A stretch of DNA of 52,288 nucleotides from Geobacteraceae bacterium GWC2_53_11 (GCA_001802645.1 MGZJ01000032.1:86315-138602); one strand, 5' to 3'; counted from the stretch's first letter, positions 1 to 10,295 are shown. The notes: generated by a model from the letters alone, not told the origin. Numbers and translations: made by a program.

Positions 1-190
1 GGCGTTGCATAAAGGGGAGTGCCTGCCTGATGTTGTCGATCACGATAGAGCGGCGTGAGTGGAGGGTATTGTAGAGAAAGGCTCCGGTATTTCTGCCGAT
101 GCGGATTGACTGCGAACGGGGGAGCGCTGCCACGAACAGGGTAAATAGATAAAAAAGAGCTGCCTGCAGTAGTTGAATACTCTTTGTCAT
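1..190 (-). CDS. lpxL: Lipid A / lysophospholipid acyltransferase (LpxL/HtrB family), N-terminal part only
   Basis: Partial gene running off the left edge; 63 codons are visible from the ATG at 188-190. The protein begins MTKSIQLLQAALFYLFTLF, an N-terminal membrane segment, followed by RIGRNTGAFLYNTLHSRR and an IDNIRQALP stretch. That membrane anchor and the R..I..NI..A.P pattern are typical of inner-membrane lauroyl/myristoyl transferases that add secondary acyl chains to Kdo-lipid A. Its start overlaps the lpxB stop in an ATGA arrangement, so it is translationally coupled as the last visible gene of the lipid A operon. Catalytic HX4D lies outside the window, so the exact acyl specificity cannot be judged. 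Confidence 0.72.
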   Translation of the reverse strand, partial: MTKSIQLLQAALFYLFTLFVAALPRSQSIRIGRNTGAFLYNTLHSRRSIVIDNIRQALPFMQR

Positions 191-1398
191 TGCGGTAACC
201 CGGTAAGGTTGGCCGACTGCCCGCATAACCCGAGAGCAAGACGGGCGACGTTTTCCGCAGCTCCGCCACAACCCAACTGCGCGCGCATCTCACCAAGTTT
301 GCCGGTCATTGTGTCCCGGTAGGAGTGGTCGGAGAGGAGTCTCTCTATCTCCGCCGCGATTTCTTCCGGGTTTGCCTGGTCCTGTATAAGTTCTCTGACC
401 ACGGTCTCTCCCGCCACTATATTGCAGAGGCCGATGTGTTTAATCTTGACCACCCGTTTTGCCACCTGGTACGTGAGCGAGGCCAACCGGTAGATAATGA
501 CCATTGGGGTGCCGATAAGGGCAATTTCCAGGGTAACCGTACCGGAAACGGAAATGATGGCATCACATGCTCTGATCAGGTCATGGATCCTGGTACGGGT
601 AATAACGGGAGTTATTCCGGCTTGCTCCAGATATGGCTGTATATCGCTTTCATGCAGAGTCGAGGCGAGGGGGAGGACGAACTGGACACCGGGATAACGC
701 TTCTGAAGCAGCTTTGCTGAGCCGAGGATGGCAGGCAGAATCCGCTCGATCTCGCTTCTGCGGCTTCCGGGGAACAGGCCGACAATCTTATTGGCCGGGT
801 CAAGTCCGAAACTGGCTGCAGCCTCGTCCCGTTCCATCGTGACATTCACGAGATCCAGCATGGGGTGCCCGACAAAACTGACCGGAACACCTTCTTTTTC
901 ATACAAGGGAACTTCGAAGGGAAAGATGACCGCCATCTGATCCACTGTGGCGGCAATCTTCCTGATGCGCCCCGCTTTCCAGGCCCATACTTTTGGACTG
1001 ATATAGTACAACACCTTTACGCCGGCTTTTCTGGCAACTTTCGCCAGGCGAATGTTGAAACCGGGGTAGTCGATCAGGAGCAGCAGGTCGGGCGGATCGT
1101 GCTGCAGTATGTTCTTGAGTTTGAGAAATGCGGAAGAAATGACATTGAAGTGTTTGAGTACTTCTATCAGCCCCATCACGGCCATTTCGCCTGAATCCAC
1201 AAGGGTTGTGACACCGGCTTCGCGCATCCGGCTGCCGCCTATGCCGAAGAAATTAATGTTGGCATCAAGCGAGAGTGCTTTTTGTACCAGATCGGCTCCA
1301 TAAATGTCGCCGGAAGCTTCTCCGGCGACGATCATGATACGGCGGGAGTTAGAGGTAGCGCGCTGCGCTATGTCAGAGGCGTCTCCAGAGGAGATCAT
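187..1398 (-). CDS. lpxB: Lipid-A-disaccharide synthase
   Basis: 403 residues, normal length for LpxB. The enzyme is a peripheral inner-membrane GT19 glycosyltransferase that joins UDP-2,3-diacylglucosamine to lipid X, giving the tetraacyl disaccharide of lipid A. Diagnostic stretches are IMIVAGEASGDIYGADLVQ at the N-terminus, the YYISPKVWAWKAGR segment, VGLFPGSRRSEI and the nucleotide-binding SVSGTVTLEIALIGTPMV near the C-terminus. The ATG at 1396-1398 overlaps the end of lpxA by ATGA, and its stop overlaps the start of the acyltransferase, so three lipid A genes are coupled. The call is secure. Confidence 0.96.
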   Translation of the reverse strand: MISSGDASDIAQRATSNSRRIMIVAGEASGDIYGADLVQKALSLDANINFFGIGGSRMREAGVTTLVDSGEMAVMGLIEVLKHFNVISSAFLKLKNILQHDPPDLLLLIDYPGFNIRLAKVARKAGVKVLYYISPKVWAWKAGRIRKIAATVDQMAVIFPFEVPLYEKEGVPVSFVGHPMLDLVNVTMERDEAAASFGLDPANKIVGLFPGSRRSEIERILPAILGSAKLLQKRYPGVQFVLPLASTLHESDIQPYLEQAGITPVITRTRIHDLIRACDAIISVSGTVTLEIALIGTPMVIIYRLASLTYQVAKRVVKIKHIGLCNIVAGETVVRELIQDQANPEEIAAEIERLLSDHSYRDTMTGKLGEMRAQLGCGGAAENVARLALGLCGQSANLTGLPQ

Positions 1399-2174
1399 CC
1401 GCGACAGATGCCCCGCTTGGAGCGCTCAATGAATGCCAGCAGGTAATCCACCTCGGGACAGCCGGTAATCTCTGTTCTGACCCGGGCAATTGCCTCGGGC
1501 AACGCCAGGTCGGACATGAAAAGAGTTTTGTAGGCGTTTTTCAAATGTCTCAGCGTTTCATCGGAAAAACCGCGCCGTTTGAGGCCGACCAGATTGAGCC
1601 CGCGCAGCTTGGCATCGCGTTTGTGCTGGGTCGTGATCATATACGGGGGAATGTCAAGGCTGACCAGCGTGCCGCCGCCGACCATTACATGAGCGCCGAT
1701 GGTGGTGAACTGGTGTACCGCAACCAGTCCTCCAAGAATAACATTGTCTTCTATGGTGACATGACCCGCCAGTGTTGCCGAGTTTGCCATGACCACGTTG
1801 CTGCCGATGACGCAGTCGTGGGCGACATGGGAATAGGCCATGAAAAGATTACCGTTGCCGATAACTGTTTCGCCGATGCCGGTCACCGTACCGCGGTGAA
1901 TCGTGGAGAATTCTCGAATAAGGTTGTTGTCGCCGATGCGGGTCCAGCACTCTTCTCCGTGGTATTTGAGATCCTGGGAAGCGGGACCCACGGAAGCAAG
2001 GTGGTATATCTGGTTGTTTTCGCCGATCTCGGTCCAGTCGCCTATGACGGCATGGGCGCCGATGCTGGTTCCCTTGCCGATGGTGACATGTTTGCCGATG
2101 ATGGCGTAGGGTGCAACTTCCACGTCTGAAGCCAGTGTGGCTGTTGCATCAATTATTGCGGTTGGGTGAATCAT
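1395..2174 (-). CDS. lpxA: UDP-N-acetylglucosamine O-acyltransferase
   Basis: First step of lipid A synthesis: transfer of a 3-hydroxyacyl chain from acyl-ACP to the 3-OH of UDP-GlcNAc in the cytoplasm. The protein is a left-handed beta-helix of hexapeptide repeats (IIGKHVTIGKGTSIGAHAVIG and onward) with the catalytic-type YSHVAHDC segment; the His of the HD pair is at about residue 119. I place the start at the ATG at 2172-2174 (MIHPTAIID, 259 residues), because GGAG lies about 8 nt upstream and family members start there. An in-frame start six codons earlier (2192) is possible but less likely. Confidence 0.95.
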   Translation of the reverse strand: MIHPTAIIDATATLASDVEVAPYAIIGKHVTIGKGTSIGAHAVIGDWTEIGENNQIYHLASVGPASQDLKYHGEECWTRIGDNNLIREFSTIHRGTVTGIGETVIGNGNLFMAYSHVAHDCVIGSNVVMANSATLAGHVTIEDNVILGGLVAVHQFTTIGAHVMVGGGTLVSLDIPPYMITTQHKRDAKLRGLNLVGLKRRGFSDETLRHLKNAYKTLFMSDLALPEAIARVRTEITGCPEVDYLLAFIERSKRGICRG

Positions 2175-2222
2175 AAAAGTTTCTCCGGGCATATTCCCCT
2201 GGTGCAGGCAGGAACAAATAAA

Positions 2223-2666
2223 TTATTTCGGTGAGTCGGCAAAGGTTGCTTTCAGGTCAGCCTCGGTAACTAAAGCATCATCTACAAATGCTTTGCCGGC
2301 AACGCCCCAGATGCCCCTTCTGTTCATTGTTGTAGTTACCTCAATGCGTAACTGGTCGCCGGGGGAGACCGGTTTGCGGAAGCGGGCGTTATCGATCGCC
2401 ATGAAGTAGGTTACCTTGGCGCGGGTTGCTTCATCGGAAGCCAGATACGCCATGATGCCGGCCACCTGTGCCATTGCTTCTATGATCAGCACGCCCGGCA
2501 TGACCGGGTGGCCGGGGAAGTGTCCCTGAAAAAACGGCTCATTGATGGTGACGTTTTTGATGCCGACACAGCGTTTGCCATGATCCACTTCAACAATCCG
2601 GTCAACCATCAGAAACGGATAGCGGTGCGGAAGGATTTTCATGATTTCATTGATGTCAAGTTGCAT
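2223..2666 (-). CDS. fabZ: 3-hydroxyacyl-[acyl-carrier-protein] dehydratase
   Basis: 147 residues, hot-dog fold. Dehydrates 3-hydroxyacyl-ACP to trans-2-enoyl-ACP in fatty acid elongation, and draws on the same hydroxyacyl-ACP pool as LpxA and LpxD, which explains its place between them. The active-site signature GHFPGHPVMPGVLIIEAMAQ is complete, with the catalytic pair at His49 and Glu63. The gene starts 3 nt after the lpxD stop and its AGAGG ribosome site lies within the lpxD end, so it is coupled to lpxD. Confidence 0.96.
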   Translation of the reverse strand: MQLDINEIMKILPHRYPFLMVDRIVEVDHGKRCVGIKNVTINEPFFQGHFPGHPVMPGVLIIEAMAQVAGIMAYLASDEATRAKVTYFMAIDNARFRKPVSPGDQLRIEVTTTMNRRGIWGVAGKAFVDDALVTEADLKATFADSPK

Positions 2667-2669
2667 GTA

Positions 2670-3722
2670 TTACCTCTCCTGAACGTTCAGTTTCAATGCT
2701 GCCTCAAGCTCGGCAACCCTCTTTTCAAGGGCAGAAACAGTTTTCTTGATTTCCGGTAGCCGGGGAACAACCATGGCTGATTTGAGCCATTCCTTGTGCG
2801 GCATGGTGGGCGTGCCGCTGTAGGCGCCGTTGGCGGGGAGGGAACTGGGAACGCCGGATTGTGCGCCTACCAGAACGTTGTCGCCGATGGTCAGATGGCC
2901 GGCTACGCCGACCTGACCGGCCAGTGTCACATGATTGCCGATTTTTGCGCTGCCCGATATGCCTACCTGCGATACGATCATGCAGTCTTCCCCGATCTGG
3001 CAGTTGTGGGCAATCTGGACCAGGTTGTCGAGTTTGGTGCCGCGCCCGATGCGGGTCACTTCGACAGCGGCCCGGTCGATGCAGCTGTTTGCTCCGATTT
3101 CCACATCATCATCCAATACGACAATGCCGACCTGCGGAATAGGGTAGTAGCCCGCTCCGTCAGGCGCATATCCGAAACCGTCAGAGCCGATTACCGCTCC
3201 CGGTTGGAGCACGCAGCGGCTGCCGAGCCGGCACCGTTCGCGGACAACCGCGTTAGCGTGGATGATGCAGTCGTCGCCGATGCTGACGTTGTCGTAGATC
3301 ACCGCGCCGGGGTAAATAACGGTACGGTTGCCGATAACCGTATTCCGGCCGATGCAGGCACCCGGATAGATGCTGGAACCCTCGCCGATGACAGCCGTTT
3401 CGCTGACGTGCGCGCCGGGAAGAATTCCCAGTGCCGGATGCGGCTGTGTGTAAAACAGTGTCAGCAGTTTGGCAAAACAGAGATACGGATTGGCTACCAC
3501 AATGGCGGTGCGGCCGTAACGCTCGGCTCCCGGTGCCATAAGCACTGCTCCGGCTGACGTTTCAGCCACCCTGGAAGCATACTTGGGGTTGGCGAGAAAA
3601 GTCAGCGCGCCTGGTCCGGCGCTTTCGAGAGCTCCCAGACCGGAAATCAGTACTGTTCCGTCTCCCTGAACAACGCCGCCGAGATATTCGGCAAGTTCTG
3701 TAACTGTTCGTGCCTGTGCCAT
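2670..3722 (-). CDS. lpxD: UDP-3-O-(3-hydroxyacyl)glucosamine N-acyltransferase
   Basis: 350 residues. Third acylation step of lipid A synthesis, N-acylating UDP-3-O-acyl-glucosamine. Residues 1-100 form the uridine-binding domain ([14 protein letters not shown]), followed by a long series of hexapeptide repeats and the active-site [11 protein letters not shown] with the catalytic His. The last 30 residues ([19 protein letters not shown]) form the short C-terminal coiled helix of the family. It lies between skp and fabZ in the usual outer-membrane biogenesis order, 4 nt downstream of skp. Confidence 0.96.
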   Translation of the reverse strand: MAQARTVTELAEYLGGVVQGDGTVLISGLGALESAGPGALTFLANPKYASRVAETSAGAVLMAPGAERYGRTAIVVANPYLCFAKLLTLFYTQPHPALGILPGAHVSETAVIGEGSSIYPGACIGRNTVIGNRTVIYPGAVIYDNVSIGDDCIIHANAVVRERCRLGSRCVLQPGAVIGSDGFGYAPDGAGYYPIPQVGIVVLDDDVEIGANSCIDRAAVEVTRIGRGTKLDNLVQIAHNCQIGEDCMIVSQVGISGSAKIGNHVTLAGQVGVAGHLTIGDNVLVGAQSGVPSSLPANGAYSGTPTMPHKEWLKSAMVVPRLPEIKKTVSALEKRVAELEAALKLNVQER

Positions 3723-3726
3723 ATTG

Positions 3727-4242
3727 TTACTTCTTCCGGTTGGCGTTGAACAGTTTCAATACCTCTTCGGTCAGATCCGCTTTTTCATCAACGAACAGCA
3801 TGCTTTCATTTTTCACAAAGATGAAGGTAAACCCTTTTTGACGGCCATATTCCTGGATAACCTTTTCCATGCCCTCCAGGATCCGGCGCGTCAGCTCTTC
3901 GTCTTTGCCCTGCAGTTCATCCTGAGCATCCTTGGTAAAGCGCTGAAAGTCTTTCAGTTTGTTCTGATAGTCTTTCTCTTTGCTCGCACGGGCGGAGTCG
4001 GACAGGAGCATGCCCTGTTTTTCCAGCTCTTCCTTTACTTTTTTGAGATCTTCCTGCTTAACGTTGATTTCATCCTGATATTTCTTCACCTTGGCAGCCA
4101 GTTGCTCCTTGGCTTCCTTACCGGCTTCGGAACCGTTCAGTGCACGCTGCATGTCGATATAGCCGAGTTTCAGGTCAGCTGCAAATACAGAAGTTGACGC
4201 AATGCATGTTGCTACGATACCTGCGAAAATTGCCCGTTTCAT
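3727..4242 (-). CDS. skp: Periplasmic chaperone Skp/OmpH
   Basis: 171 residues with a cleavable signal peptide ([21 protein letters not shown]). The mature part starts [15 protein letters not shown], the family's beta-strand entry, and continues as charged coiled-coil arms (about residues 45-115, rich in KE and KD repeats), as in the trimeric jellyfish-shaped Skp. It holds unfolded outer-membrane proteins in the periplasm for delivery to BamA, whose gene is next upstream in the operon. The ATG is preceded by a GGAGAA site. Confidence 0.93.
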   Translation of the reverse strand: MKRAIFAGIVATCIASTSVFAADLKLGYIDMQRALNGSEAGKEAKEQLAAKVKKYQDEINVKQEDLKKVKEELEKQGMLLSDSARASKEKDYQNKLKDFQRFTKDAQDELQGKDEELTRRILEGMEKVIQEYGRQKGFTFIFVKNESMLFVDEKADLTEEVLKLFNANRKK

Positions 4243-4316
4243 GTGTACTTCTCCTTTACGTGGTTATGGACTGTCAGTCCTTTACAAATATGTATTTAAA
4301 CCTTTAACGGCTGTTA

Positions 4317-4413
4317 TGCCACGGAGACTCAGAGACTCAGAGAAAAAACCGGCACTTTGGAAATTATCTGAAACCTGGTCTATCCACTCTCCGTGCCTCT
4401 GTGTCTCTGTGGC
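4317..4413. repeat. Imperfect inverted repeat in the bamA-skp spacer
   Basis: The 183-nt spacer between bamA and skp has two oppositely oriented, related blocks: GCCACGGAGACTCAGAGAC at 4317-4335 (continuing CTCAGAGAAAA) and CTCCGTGCCTCTGTGTCTCT at 4388-4407 (continuing GTGGC). One is the near reverse complement of the other. GCCACAGAGACACAGAG-like blocks recur between genes in this group of bacteria (established knowledge, from memory). Transcription runs through it, so it would form a hairpin in the bamA-skp message. Confidence 0.6.
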
Positions 4414-4425
4414 AAAAATATTTAA

Positions 4426-6717
4426 TTAAAACATGGTGCCGATTGAGAACTCAAGCCGTCCGCTGGTGCTGTCAACAACCTTGCGCGGGTTGATCGGAAT
4501 TCCGTATTCTAGGCGGAGCGGCCCGATAGGGGAGGCCCAACGAATTCCCCAGCCATAGCTGGCCAGCATGGTATCAAAAATCTTTGTTTTGTCGTTAAAA
4601 GAATTGCCATAGTCAAAAAACAGGACTCCTTTAAGTCCGACTTCCGAGAGGAGCGGGAATGTTACTTCAACATTTCCGATAACTTCCTTGTTGGCGCCGA
4701 GGTACACAATCGGGTCGCCAATTGCTGGATTGGCCGGGTCTGTCGGTGAAACTGTCCGGGAGCGATAGCCGCGCAGCGAGTAAATACCGCCAAGGTAAAA
4801 CTTCTCATCAATAGGAACCGGTTGTCCGGCTTCTCGAATATAACCGAGCGTCAATTTGGTTGAAGCAATCAGTCTCTTGTAGAGCGGGTAAAAATAGGTG
4901 TTGTCCATGATGAAACGGGCATATTTGTTGTCTCCGCCCAGCCCTGCATATTCAGCCGAAAATGAATTGATCATGCCGGTCGAGGGGTCCATCCGGTAGT
5001 CGGTGCTGTTATGGGTTATGCTGCTGTAGACGGAGCTGGTAGTCGTTGTGCCGAGCGGGTACGCGCCGTAAGCGTCATTAATACGGAGATCCAAGTATGC
5101 CGCACTTGGACTGTACAGATCCTTGATCTCATACTTGTACATTACGAAGGTGCTGAGAAAATCGTTGATCGGATAGCCGCCCTTGATATCGCCACCGACA
5201 AGTCTGCGGTAGTAGTCAGTGTAATCGCGCTCTGAACGGTAGATGTCGCCACCCAGGGTCCATTTGGTGTCAAGAAAATAGGGGTCGGTCAGGCCGAGGG
5301 CATAGGTCTGTGATGAACCTCCAATTGAAGCGGACAGGTTCGCCTTTAACCCCAGACCGAGGAAGTTTGCCTGCTGTATGGAACCCTGGCCGATAAAACC
5401 GTCAAGAGAACTGTAACCGCCGCCGATGCTGAAGGTGCCGGTCGGTTTCTCTTTAACATCCACATTTACGTTGAGCTTGTTGCTGGCACTTCCCTTGGCC
5501 GTAGCTACATTTGCCTCCTCGAAAAAGCCCAGATTCATCAGGTTCTGTTTGCTCCGCTTCAGTCCCGTAGAGCTGTACAGCCCGGTTTCGGTAACGCGCA
5601 TCTCACGGCGGATAACTTTGTCGCGGGTTTTGGGGTTGCCGGCAATATTGATTCGTTCAATGGATACCAGTTCGCCTTTTTCCGCATCAAAGGTCACATC
5701 AATAATCTTTTTCTCGCTGTCCAGTCTGGTCTGGGGATTTATGGTGGCAAATGCGTAACCCTTGTCGCCATAGACATCGGTCAGGGTGCCAATGTCGGTA
5801 CGCAGAAGCGCGCGGCTGAAGATTTCACCCGGTTCACTTTTCAGCTTTTTACGCAGGTCTGCTGCCGGATCAAGCAGTTCTCCCTTGAAACCGATAGCGC
5901 CAATCCGGTATTGGTCGCCTTCGGTAATGCCGATGGAAACATCAAGCGCGGTTTTGGTGTCATTAAGTTTCACTACCGGTTCGCCAACCTTGATGTTGAC
6001 GTAGCCGTTATTCAGGTAATAGTCGGTTATCAGAAGGGCGTCATTTTTTAAAACTTCATCCTTATAGGTTCCGGCACCGGTCAGCCAGGAGAGGTACCAC
6101 CGCTGCTTCGTCTCCATGATGCTCCTGAGTTTGCTGGCCTCAAAGGCTTTATTGCCATCGAAACGGATCGCCTTTATCAGGACTTTTTCGCCTTCGATCA
6201 CGGTGAACTTAACGGTCAACTCGCTCTGGGACTTCTTTTTTACCTCTGTCAGCACATCTGCCAGATAGTAGCCCTCGTCGCCATACATTTTCTTGATCTT
6301 GACAACACTCTTGGCCAGATCTTTTGTCGAAAAGACGGCGTTCAACCGGAACTCAAGTGCTTCCTTCAGTTTATCGGTGGTGAGTTCCTTGTTCCCTTCA
6401 AAGGTAATATCACGGACAATTGCCTTCTCCTGTACCGAATAGACCAGTACAACCCCTTTATCCGACTCCTCTTTCAATGCCTGAACATCCTGGAAATGTC
6501 CCAGCTTGTAGATGGCCCGGATATCCGCATCGGTTTTATCGTTGTAGAGGGTATCTCCGGCACGCATTTTTATGACGTTCAAAATGGCGGCCGACTCGAT
6601 GCGGTGATTTCCCTGAACCCGTATTTCCACGAGTTTTTCACCATCAGCGTAGGAGAATGTTGAGCAGCTGATGAGTGTAAACAGCATTACTGACAGTATG
6701 GTTTTGAAACTGGGCAC
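4426..6717 (-). CDS. bamA: Outer membrane protein assembly factor BamA
   Basis: 763 residues, usual length. Central component of the BAM complex, which folds beta-barrel proteins into the outer membrane. A signal peptide (MPSFKTILSVMLFTLISCSTFSYA) precedes five POTRA domains (about residues 27-420, seen as repeated I.F.GN.....L blocks) and a C-terminal 16-strand Omp85 barrel. The barrel has the lid-loop motif YSLRGYRSR and ends with a terminal Phe in EFSIGTMF, as barrel substrates do. The start is a GTG at 6715-6717 preceded by GGGGGAA. It is 17 nt downstream of lolD. Confidence 0.96.
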   Translation of the reverse strand: MPSFKTILSVMLFTLISCSTFSYADGEKLVEIRVQGNHRIESAAILNVIKMRAGDTLYNDKTDADIRAIYKLGHFQDVQALKEESDKGVVLVYSVQEKAIVRDITFEGNKELTTDKLKEALEFRLNAVFSTKDLAKSVVKIKKMYGDEGYYLADVLTEVKKKSQSELTVKFTVIEGEKVLIKAIRFDGNKAFEASKLRSIMETKQRWYLSWLTGAGTYKDEVLKNDALLITDYYLNNGYVNIKVGEPVVKLNDTKTALDVSIGITEGDQYRIGAIGFKGELLDPAADLRKKLKSEPGEIFSRALLRTDIGTLTDVYGDKGYAFATINPQTRLDSEKKIIDVTFDAEKGELVSIERINIAGNPKTRDKVIRREMRVTETGLYSSTGLKRSKQNLMNLGFFEEANVATAKGSASNKLNVNVDVKEKPTGTFSIGGGYSSLDGFIGQGSIQQANFLGLGLKANLSASIGGSSQTYALGLTDPYFLDTKWTLGGDIYRSERDYTDYYRRLVGGDIKGGYPINDFLSTFVMYKYEIKDLYSPSAAYLDLRINDAYGAYPLGTTTTSSVYSSITHNSTDYRMDPSTGMINSFSAEYAGLGGDNKYARFIMDNTYFYPLYKRLIASTKLTLGYIREAGQPVPIDEKFYLGGIYSLRGYRSRTVSPTDPANPAIGDPIVYLGANKEVIGNVEVTFPLLSEVGLKGVLFFDYGNSFNDKTKIFDTMLASYGWGIRWASPIGPLRLEYGIPINPRKVVDSTSGRLEFSIGTMF

Positions 6718-6734
6718 GCTTCCCCCGGATATAT

Positions 6735-7415
6735 TTACGTAGATTTGTGTATTCTGCCATCCAAAAGCTGGATGGTTGTACCCATTGCCGAAGCCAGGCG
6801 TTCGTTGTGAGTGACGATCACCAGCGTCAGCCCTTTTCTTGCCTGTAATTCCGCCAGCATGGTGTGAATGCCATCGCTGGTTTTCATGTCGAGATTGCCG
6901 GTCGGTTCGTCAGCAAGCAGCAGTTCGGGATCAAGTGCAAGTGCCCGGGCAATTGCCACCCGCTGCTGCTCACCTCCTGACAATTCACCGGGACGGTGGG
7001 TCATGCGCTGGCCAAGTCCGACGTCCGCCAACAGTGATTCGGCAGTTTCACGTGCCTGTGTTCGCGGGATTTTAGCGATCAGGGCTGGCATCATAACATT
7101 TTCAAGTGCGGTGAATTCGGGAAGCAGGTGGTGGAATTGAAAAACAAAACCGATGCTTCTGTTCCGAAACGCGGCAAGCTGGCGTTCGCTTTTTTTGAAA
7201 ATGTTTTCGCCCCGAAAGCAGACCGTTCCTGAAGTCGGCCGGTCGAGAGCACCTAACAGCTGCATCAGTGTGCTTTTACCGGCACCGGATGCGCCGACCA
7301 GTGCGGTCGTTGTGCCGGCCTGCAGATCAAGGTCGATTCCGCTGAGAACTTCGAGTTTGTTTGAACCGCTGCCGTATGTTTTGCACAGACCGCGCACTTC
7401 GAGCAGACTATTCAT
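6735..7415 (-). CDS. lolD: Lipoprotein-releasing system ATPase LolD
   Basis: 226-residue ABC ATPase that powers extraction of outer-membrane-destined lipoproteins from the inner membrane by LolCE. Walker [10 protein letters not shown] is at residues 41-49, the Q-loop is in [12 protein letters not shown], the signature [15 protein letters not shown] is intact, and Walker B is [12 protein letters not shown] with the H-loop in VTHNERLA. It overlaps lolE by 8 nt, confirming the pair. Confidence 0.95.
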   Translation of the reverse strand: MNSLLEVRGLCKTYGSGSNKLEVLSGIDLDLQAGTTTALVGASGAGKSTLMQLLGALDRPTSGTVCFRGENIFKKSERQLAAFRNRSIGFVFQFHHLLPEFTALENVMMPALIAKIPRTQARETAESLLADVGLGQRMTHRPGELSGGEQQRVAIARALALDPELLLADEPTGNLDMKTSDGIHTMLAELQARKGLTLVIVTHNERLASAMGTTIQLLDGRIHKST

Positions 7416-8670
7416 AACGGAGCGCCTCAGCCGGCAGCATTCTGGACGCCTGCCATGCCGGATAGAGTGTTGCCAGAAATGAAATCAGCACAGCAGTAAC
7501 GGAAATAAGCACTACATCGGACGGAACTACCAGCGAAGGGAAGCGGTCCAGGTAGTAAATATCCTTGCTGAAAAAATTCTGACCGGTAATTTTCTGGATA
7601 GCACCGATAATCGGCTCCAGGTTGAGCGCGATCAGCAGCCCGGAAATGACTCCGAAAAATGTGCCGATAACGCCGATAATCAGCCCCTCAAGCACAAAAA
7701 TCTTCATGATGCTGGGGCCGGTTGCACCCATGGATTTTAAGATGGCGATATCCTTGGTTTTTTCCATGACCACCATGAAAAGTGTTGAGGCAATGCCAAA
7801 AGCAGCCACCAGCACGATCAGCGTCAGGATAATGAACATGACAATTTTTTCCGTCTTCAGTGCAAACAGAATGTTCTTGTTCATCTGCATCCAGTCGCGG
7901 GCGTAAAAGTCGATTCCCATTGTGCTGTTGATGCTGTGGGCCAATTCGCCGGTGTGGTACACATCGTCAACCTTGAGCTGAATGCCGGTAACCGTATCGC
8001 CCAGATCAAAAAAACGCTGGGCCTGGTTGAGGCTGACATATGCCAGAGTAGAGTCGTATTCAAACATTCCGGTGTTAAATATTCCGGTGATCCTGAAGGA
8101 TTTCATGCGCGGCATCATACCGAGCGGGGTGATGTTTCCCATGGGTGAGATGACATTGACCTTGTCGCCCAGGAACAGGTTCAAATGTTTTGCCAGTTCC
8201 TTTCCTATCATTAAGCCGGGCACCTGGTCCAGGCCTTGTCCCAGTTCAGGCTCAAGGCGGTCAATAGTGCCTTCAACTACCGATTTGCTGAGACGTGTTA
8301 CCTGCCGGTCGGTGGCGACATCAATGCCTCGCAGCACAACCCCGGAAACATTCTTGCCGGAAGAGAGCATGACCTGATTGTAAATGAATGGTGTTGCTGC
8401 CTGAACGCCCTTGAATCCTTTCAGAGTTTTCATTACTGATTGGTAGTTATCCATGGGGGCGCCGCTTCGGATTACGACAATGTGGGCGTTTGTCCCCAGG
8501 ATCTTTTCCTTCAGGTCATTTTCAAAACCGGTCATGACCGCCAGTACGACGATCAGGGCCATGACCCCAAGCGTTACCCCGGCAGTTGAGATAACCGTAA
8601 TTATTGAAATGAAGGTGGCTTTCCGTTTGGCTTTCAGATAGCGCAAGCCGATAAACAGTTCAAATGGCAT
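7408..8670 (-). CDS. lolE: Lipoprotein-releasing system permease LolC/LolE
   Basis: 420 residues, MacB-type permease fold: one N-terminal transmembrane helix (about residues 20-45), a large periplasmic domain (about 45-270, containing GVVLRGID and [10 protein letters not shown]), then three more helices (about 275, 320 and 380). Only one permease gene is present here, so it may work as a homodimer (LolF-like) rather than as separate LolC and LolE; this is inference. It starts 3 nt after the lysS stop and overlaps lolD. Confidence 0.92.
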   Translation of the reverse strand: MPFELFIGLRYLKAKRKATFISIITVISTAGVTLGVMALIVVLAVMTGFENDLKEKILGTNAHIVVIRSGAPMDNYQSVMKTLKGFKGVQAATPFIYNQVMLSSGKNVSGVVLRGIDVATDRQVTRLSKSVVEGTIDRLEPELGQGLDQVPGLMIGKELAKHLNLFLGDKVNVISPMGNITPLGMMPRMKSFRITGIFNTGMFEYDSTLAYVSLNQAQRFFDLGDTVTGIQLKVDDVYHTGELAHSINSTMGIDFYARDWMQMNKNILFALKTEKIVMFIILTLIVLVAAFGIASTLFMVVMEKTKDIAILKSMGATGPSIMKIFVLEGLIIGVIGTFFGVISGLLIALNLEPIIGAIQKITGQNFFSKDIYYLDRFPSLVVPSDVVLISVTAVLISFLATLYPAWQASRMLPAEALRYE

Positions 8671-8673
8671 CGG

Positions 8674-10152
8674 CTATTTTACTTCCTTGCGTAGCTGGGG
8701 GAACAGAATGACATCCCGTATCGATGCCGAATCGGTCAGCAGCATGACCAGGCGGTCAATACCGATTCCTTCGCCTGCCGTAGGGGGGAGACCGTATTCA
8801 AGAGCGCGGACATAGTCCTCATCCATGTAGTGCGCTTCCTCGTCACCCTTGTCTTTTTCGGCAACCTGAGCGAGGAAACGCTCTTTCTGATCGACCGGAT
8901 CGTTCAATTCGGAGAAGGCATTGGCAATTTCCCGTCCGCCGATGATCAGTTCGAAGCGATCGACAATTTCAGGGTCATGGTCGTTTTTACGTGACAGCGG
9001 CGAAACTTCCGTCGGGTAGGCGGTGATGAAGGTCGGCTGAATCAGTTTGTGTTCAGCCACCTCTTCGAAGATCTCCATCAAGAGCTTGCCGTAGCTGATA
9101 TCATCGGTAAGTGACAAACCGATGCTGCGGGCGTATGACAGGGCCAGGTCACGGTCATCCAGCTGTTTTGCTTCGATATCGCCGTATTCGAGAATCGCCT
9201 CGCGGACGGTCAGGCGTTTCCAGGGTCGCTGAAAGCTGATATCAAGCCCCTGATTGGTGAAATCGAGCGTACCGAGAATCTCTTGGGCAACGTGGCAGAA
9301 CAGCTCCTCGGTGAAGTCCATCAGGTCTTCATAGGTTGCATAGGCCTGATAAAATTCCATCATGGTGAATTCAGGGTTGTGGCGTACTGAAATCCCTTCG
9401 TTACGGAAGTTCCGGTTGATTTCAAAGACTCGATCCATGCCGCCGACTACCAGGCGTTTCAGGTAGAGTTCCGGTGCGATACGGAGGTAAAGTTCCATAT
9501 CCAGTGTATTGTGATGGGTAATGAACGGACGGGCCGTTGCTCCGCCCGGAATCTGGTGCATCATGGGGGTTTCAACTTCGAGGAAGTCCCGGCTGGACAT
9601 GAAGCTGCGGATCAGGTTGACAATCCGGGAGCGCTTGAAGAATATTTCACGGGCTTCGGGGTTGACGATCAAATCCACATAGCGCTGACGGTAGCGGGTT
9701 TCCACATCAGTCAGGCCATGAAATTTTTCCGGCAGCGGCAGCAGCGATTTTACCAGCAGACGGAGTGAGCGGATGTGCAGGGACAATTCTCCGGTCTTGG
9801 TGCGGAATGGATATCCTGCGGCGCCAACGATGTCGCCGATATCGAATGTTTCAAATACGGCAAAAGCCTCTTCGCCGATTTCGTCCTTTTTGACATAGAG
9901 CTGGATGCGCCCTTTTCTGTCCTGAAGCTGAATAAATGCGGCCTTGCCAAAAGATCTGCGTGCCAGTATACGCCCGGCAACGGTAATGTTGGCATCCGAG
10001 GCATCGAGCTCTTCAATTGAACCATACGCGGCAACAATATCAGCAGAGGTATGCTGAGGCTTAAAGTCATTGGGATAGGGGTTAATGCCTGCTTCCCACA
10101 GCGCGTCAACCTTGCGGCGCCTTTGGAGCAGAAGTTCACTGAGTTCTTCCAT
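8674..10152 (-). CDS. lysS: Lysyl-tRNA synthetase, class II
   Basis: 492 residues. Charges tRNA-Lys with lysine using ATP. An OB-fold anticodon-binding domain (about 55-150, [19 protein letters not shown]) precedes the class II catalytic core: motif 2 [20 protein letters not shown], the [11 protein letters not shown] region and motif 3 [14 protein letters not shown]. It heads the lysS-lolE-lolD-bamA cluster. A promoter candidate and an inverted repeat lie in the 143-nt spacer before it. No strong ribosome site is visible before the ATG; GAAAGG lies rather far upstream. Confidence 0.96.
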   Translation of the reverse strand: MEELSELLLQRRRKVDALWEAGINPYPNDFKPQHTSADIVAAYGSIEELDASDANITVAGRILARRSFGKAAFIQLQDRKGRIQLYVKKDEIGEEAFAVFETFDIGDIVGAAGYPFRTKTGELSLHIRSLRLLVKSLLPLPEKFHGLTDVETRYRQRYVDLIVNPEAREIFFKRSRIVNLIRSFMSSRDFLEVETPMMHQIPGGATARPFITHHNTLDMELYLRIAPELYLKRLVVGGMDRVFEINRNFRNEGISVRHNPEFTMMEFYQAYATYEDLMDFTEELFCHVAQEILGTLDFTNQGLDISFQRPWKRLTVREAILEYGDIEAKQLDDRDLALSYARSIGLSLTDDISYGKLLMEIFEEVAEHKLIQPTFITAYPTEVSPLSRKNDHDPEIVDRFELIIGGREIANAFSELNDPVDQKERFLAQVAEKDKGDEEAHYMDEDYVRALEYGLPPTAGEGIGIDRLVMLLTDSASIRDVILFPQLRKEVK

Positions 10153-10226
10153 GGTAGTGATTCAACCTTTCACATCAAAAATATGTTACCGCATCCTGCT
10201 GAGCGCGGCTTGAAATCAAGCGAACA

Positions 10227-10255
10227 AAAATATCGTCAACCTCGGTTCAGGTCAA
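10227..10255 (-). promoter_or_regulatory. Candidate sigma-70 promoter of lysS
   Basis: On the minus strand TTGACC (10250-10255) and TATTTT (10227-10232) are separated by exactly 17 nt, giving a leader of about 67 nt. A near-perfect dyad GCTTGA-AA-TCAAGC (10208-10221) lies at the predicted start point and could be an operator. Confidence 0.45.
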
Positions 10256-10272
10256 GAAAAAAGGACGATATT
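10229..10272 (-). terminator. 9-bp inverted repeat overlapping the lysS promoter, possible rng terminator
   Basis: AATATCGTC at 10229-10237 and its exact reverse complement GACGATATT at 10264-10272 are 26 nt apart. Read on the minus strand the second arm runs into TTTTTG, so the structure could end transcription of the RNase gene while enclosing the -35 and overlapping the -10 of lysS. The long loop makes it weaker than a standard terminator. Confidence 0.35.
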
Positions 10273-10295
10273 CTCCGGTGTGAGCCTGCACCAAT

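Noticed and set aside
2796-3557. 253-codon antisense frame in lpxD
   Set aside because: Mirror of the hexapeptide repeats of lpxD; no ribosome site and repetitive composition.
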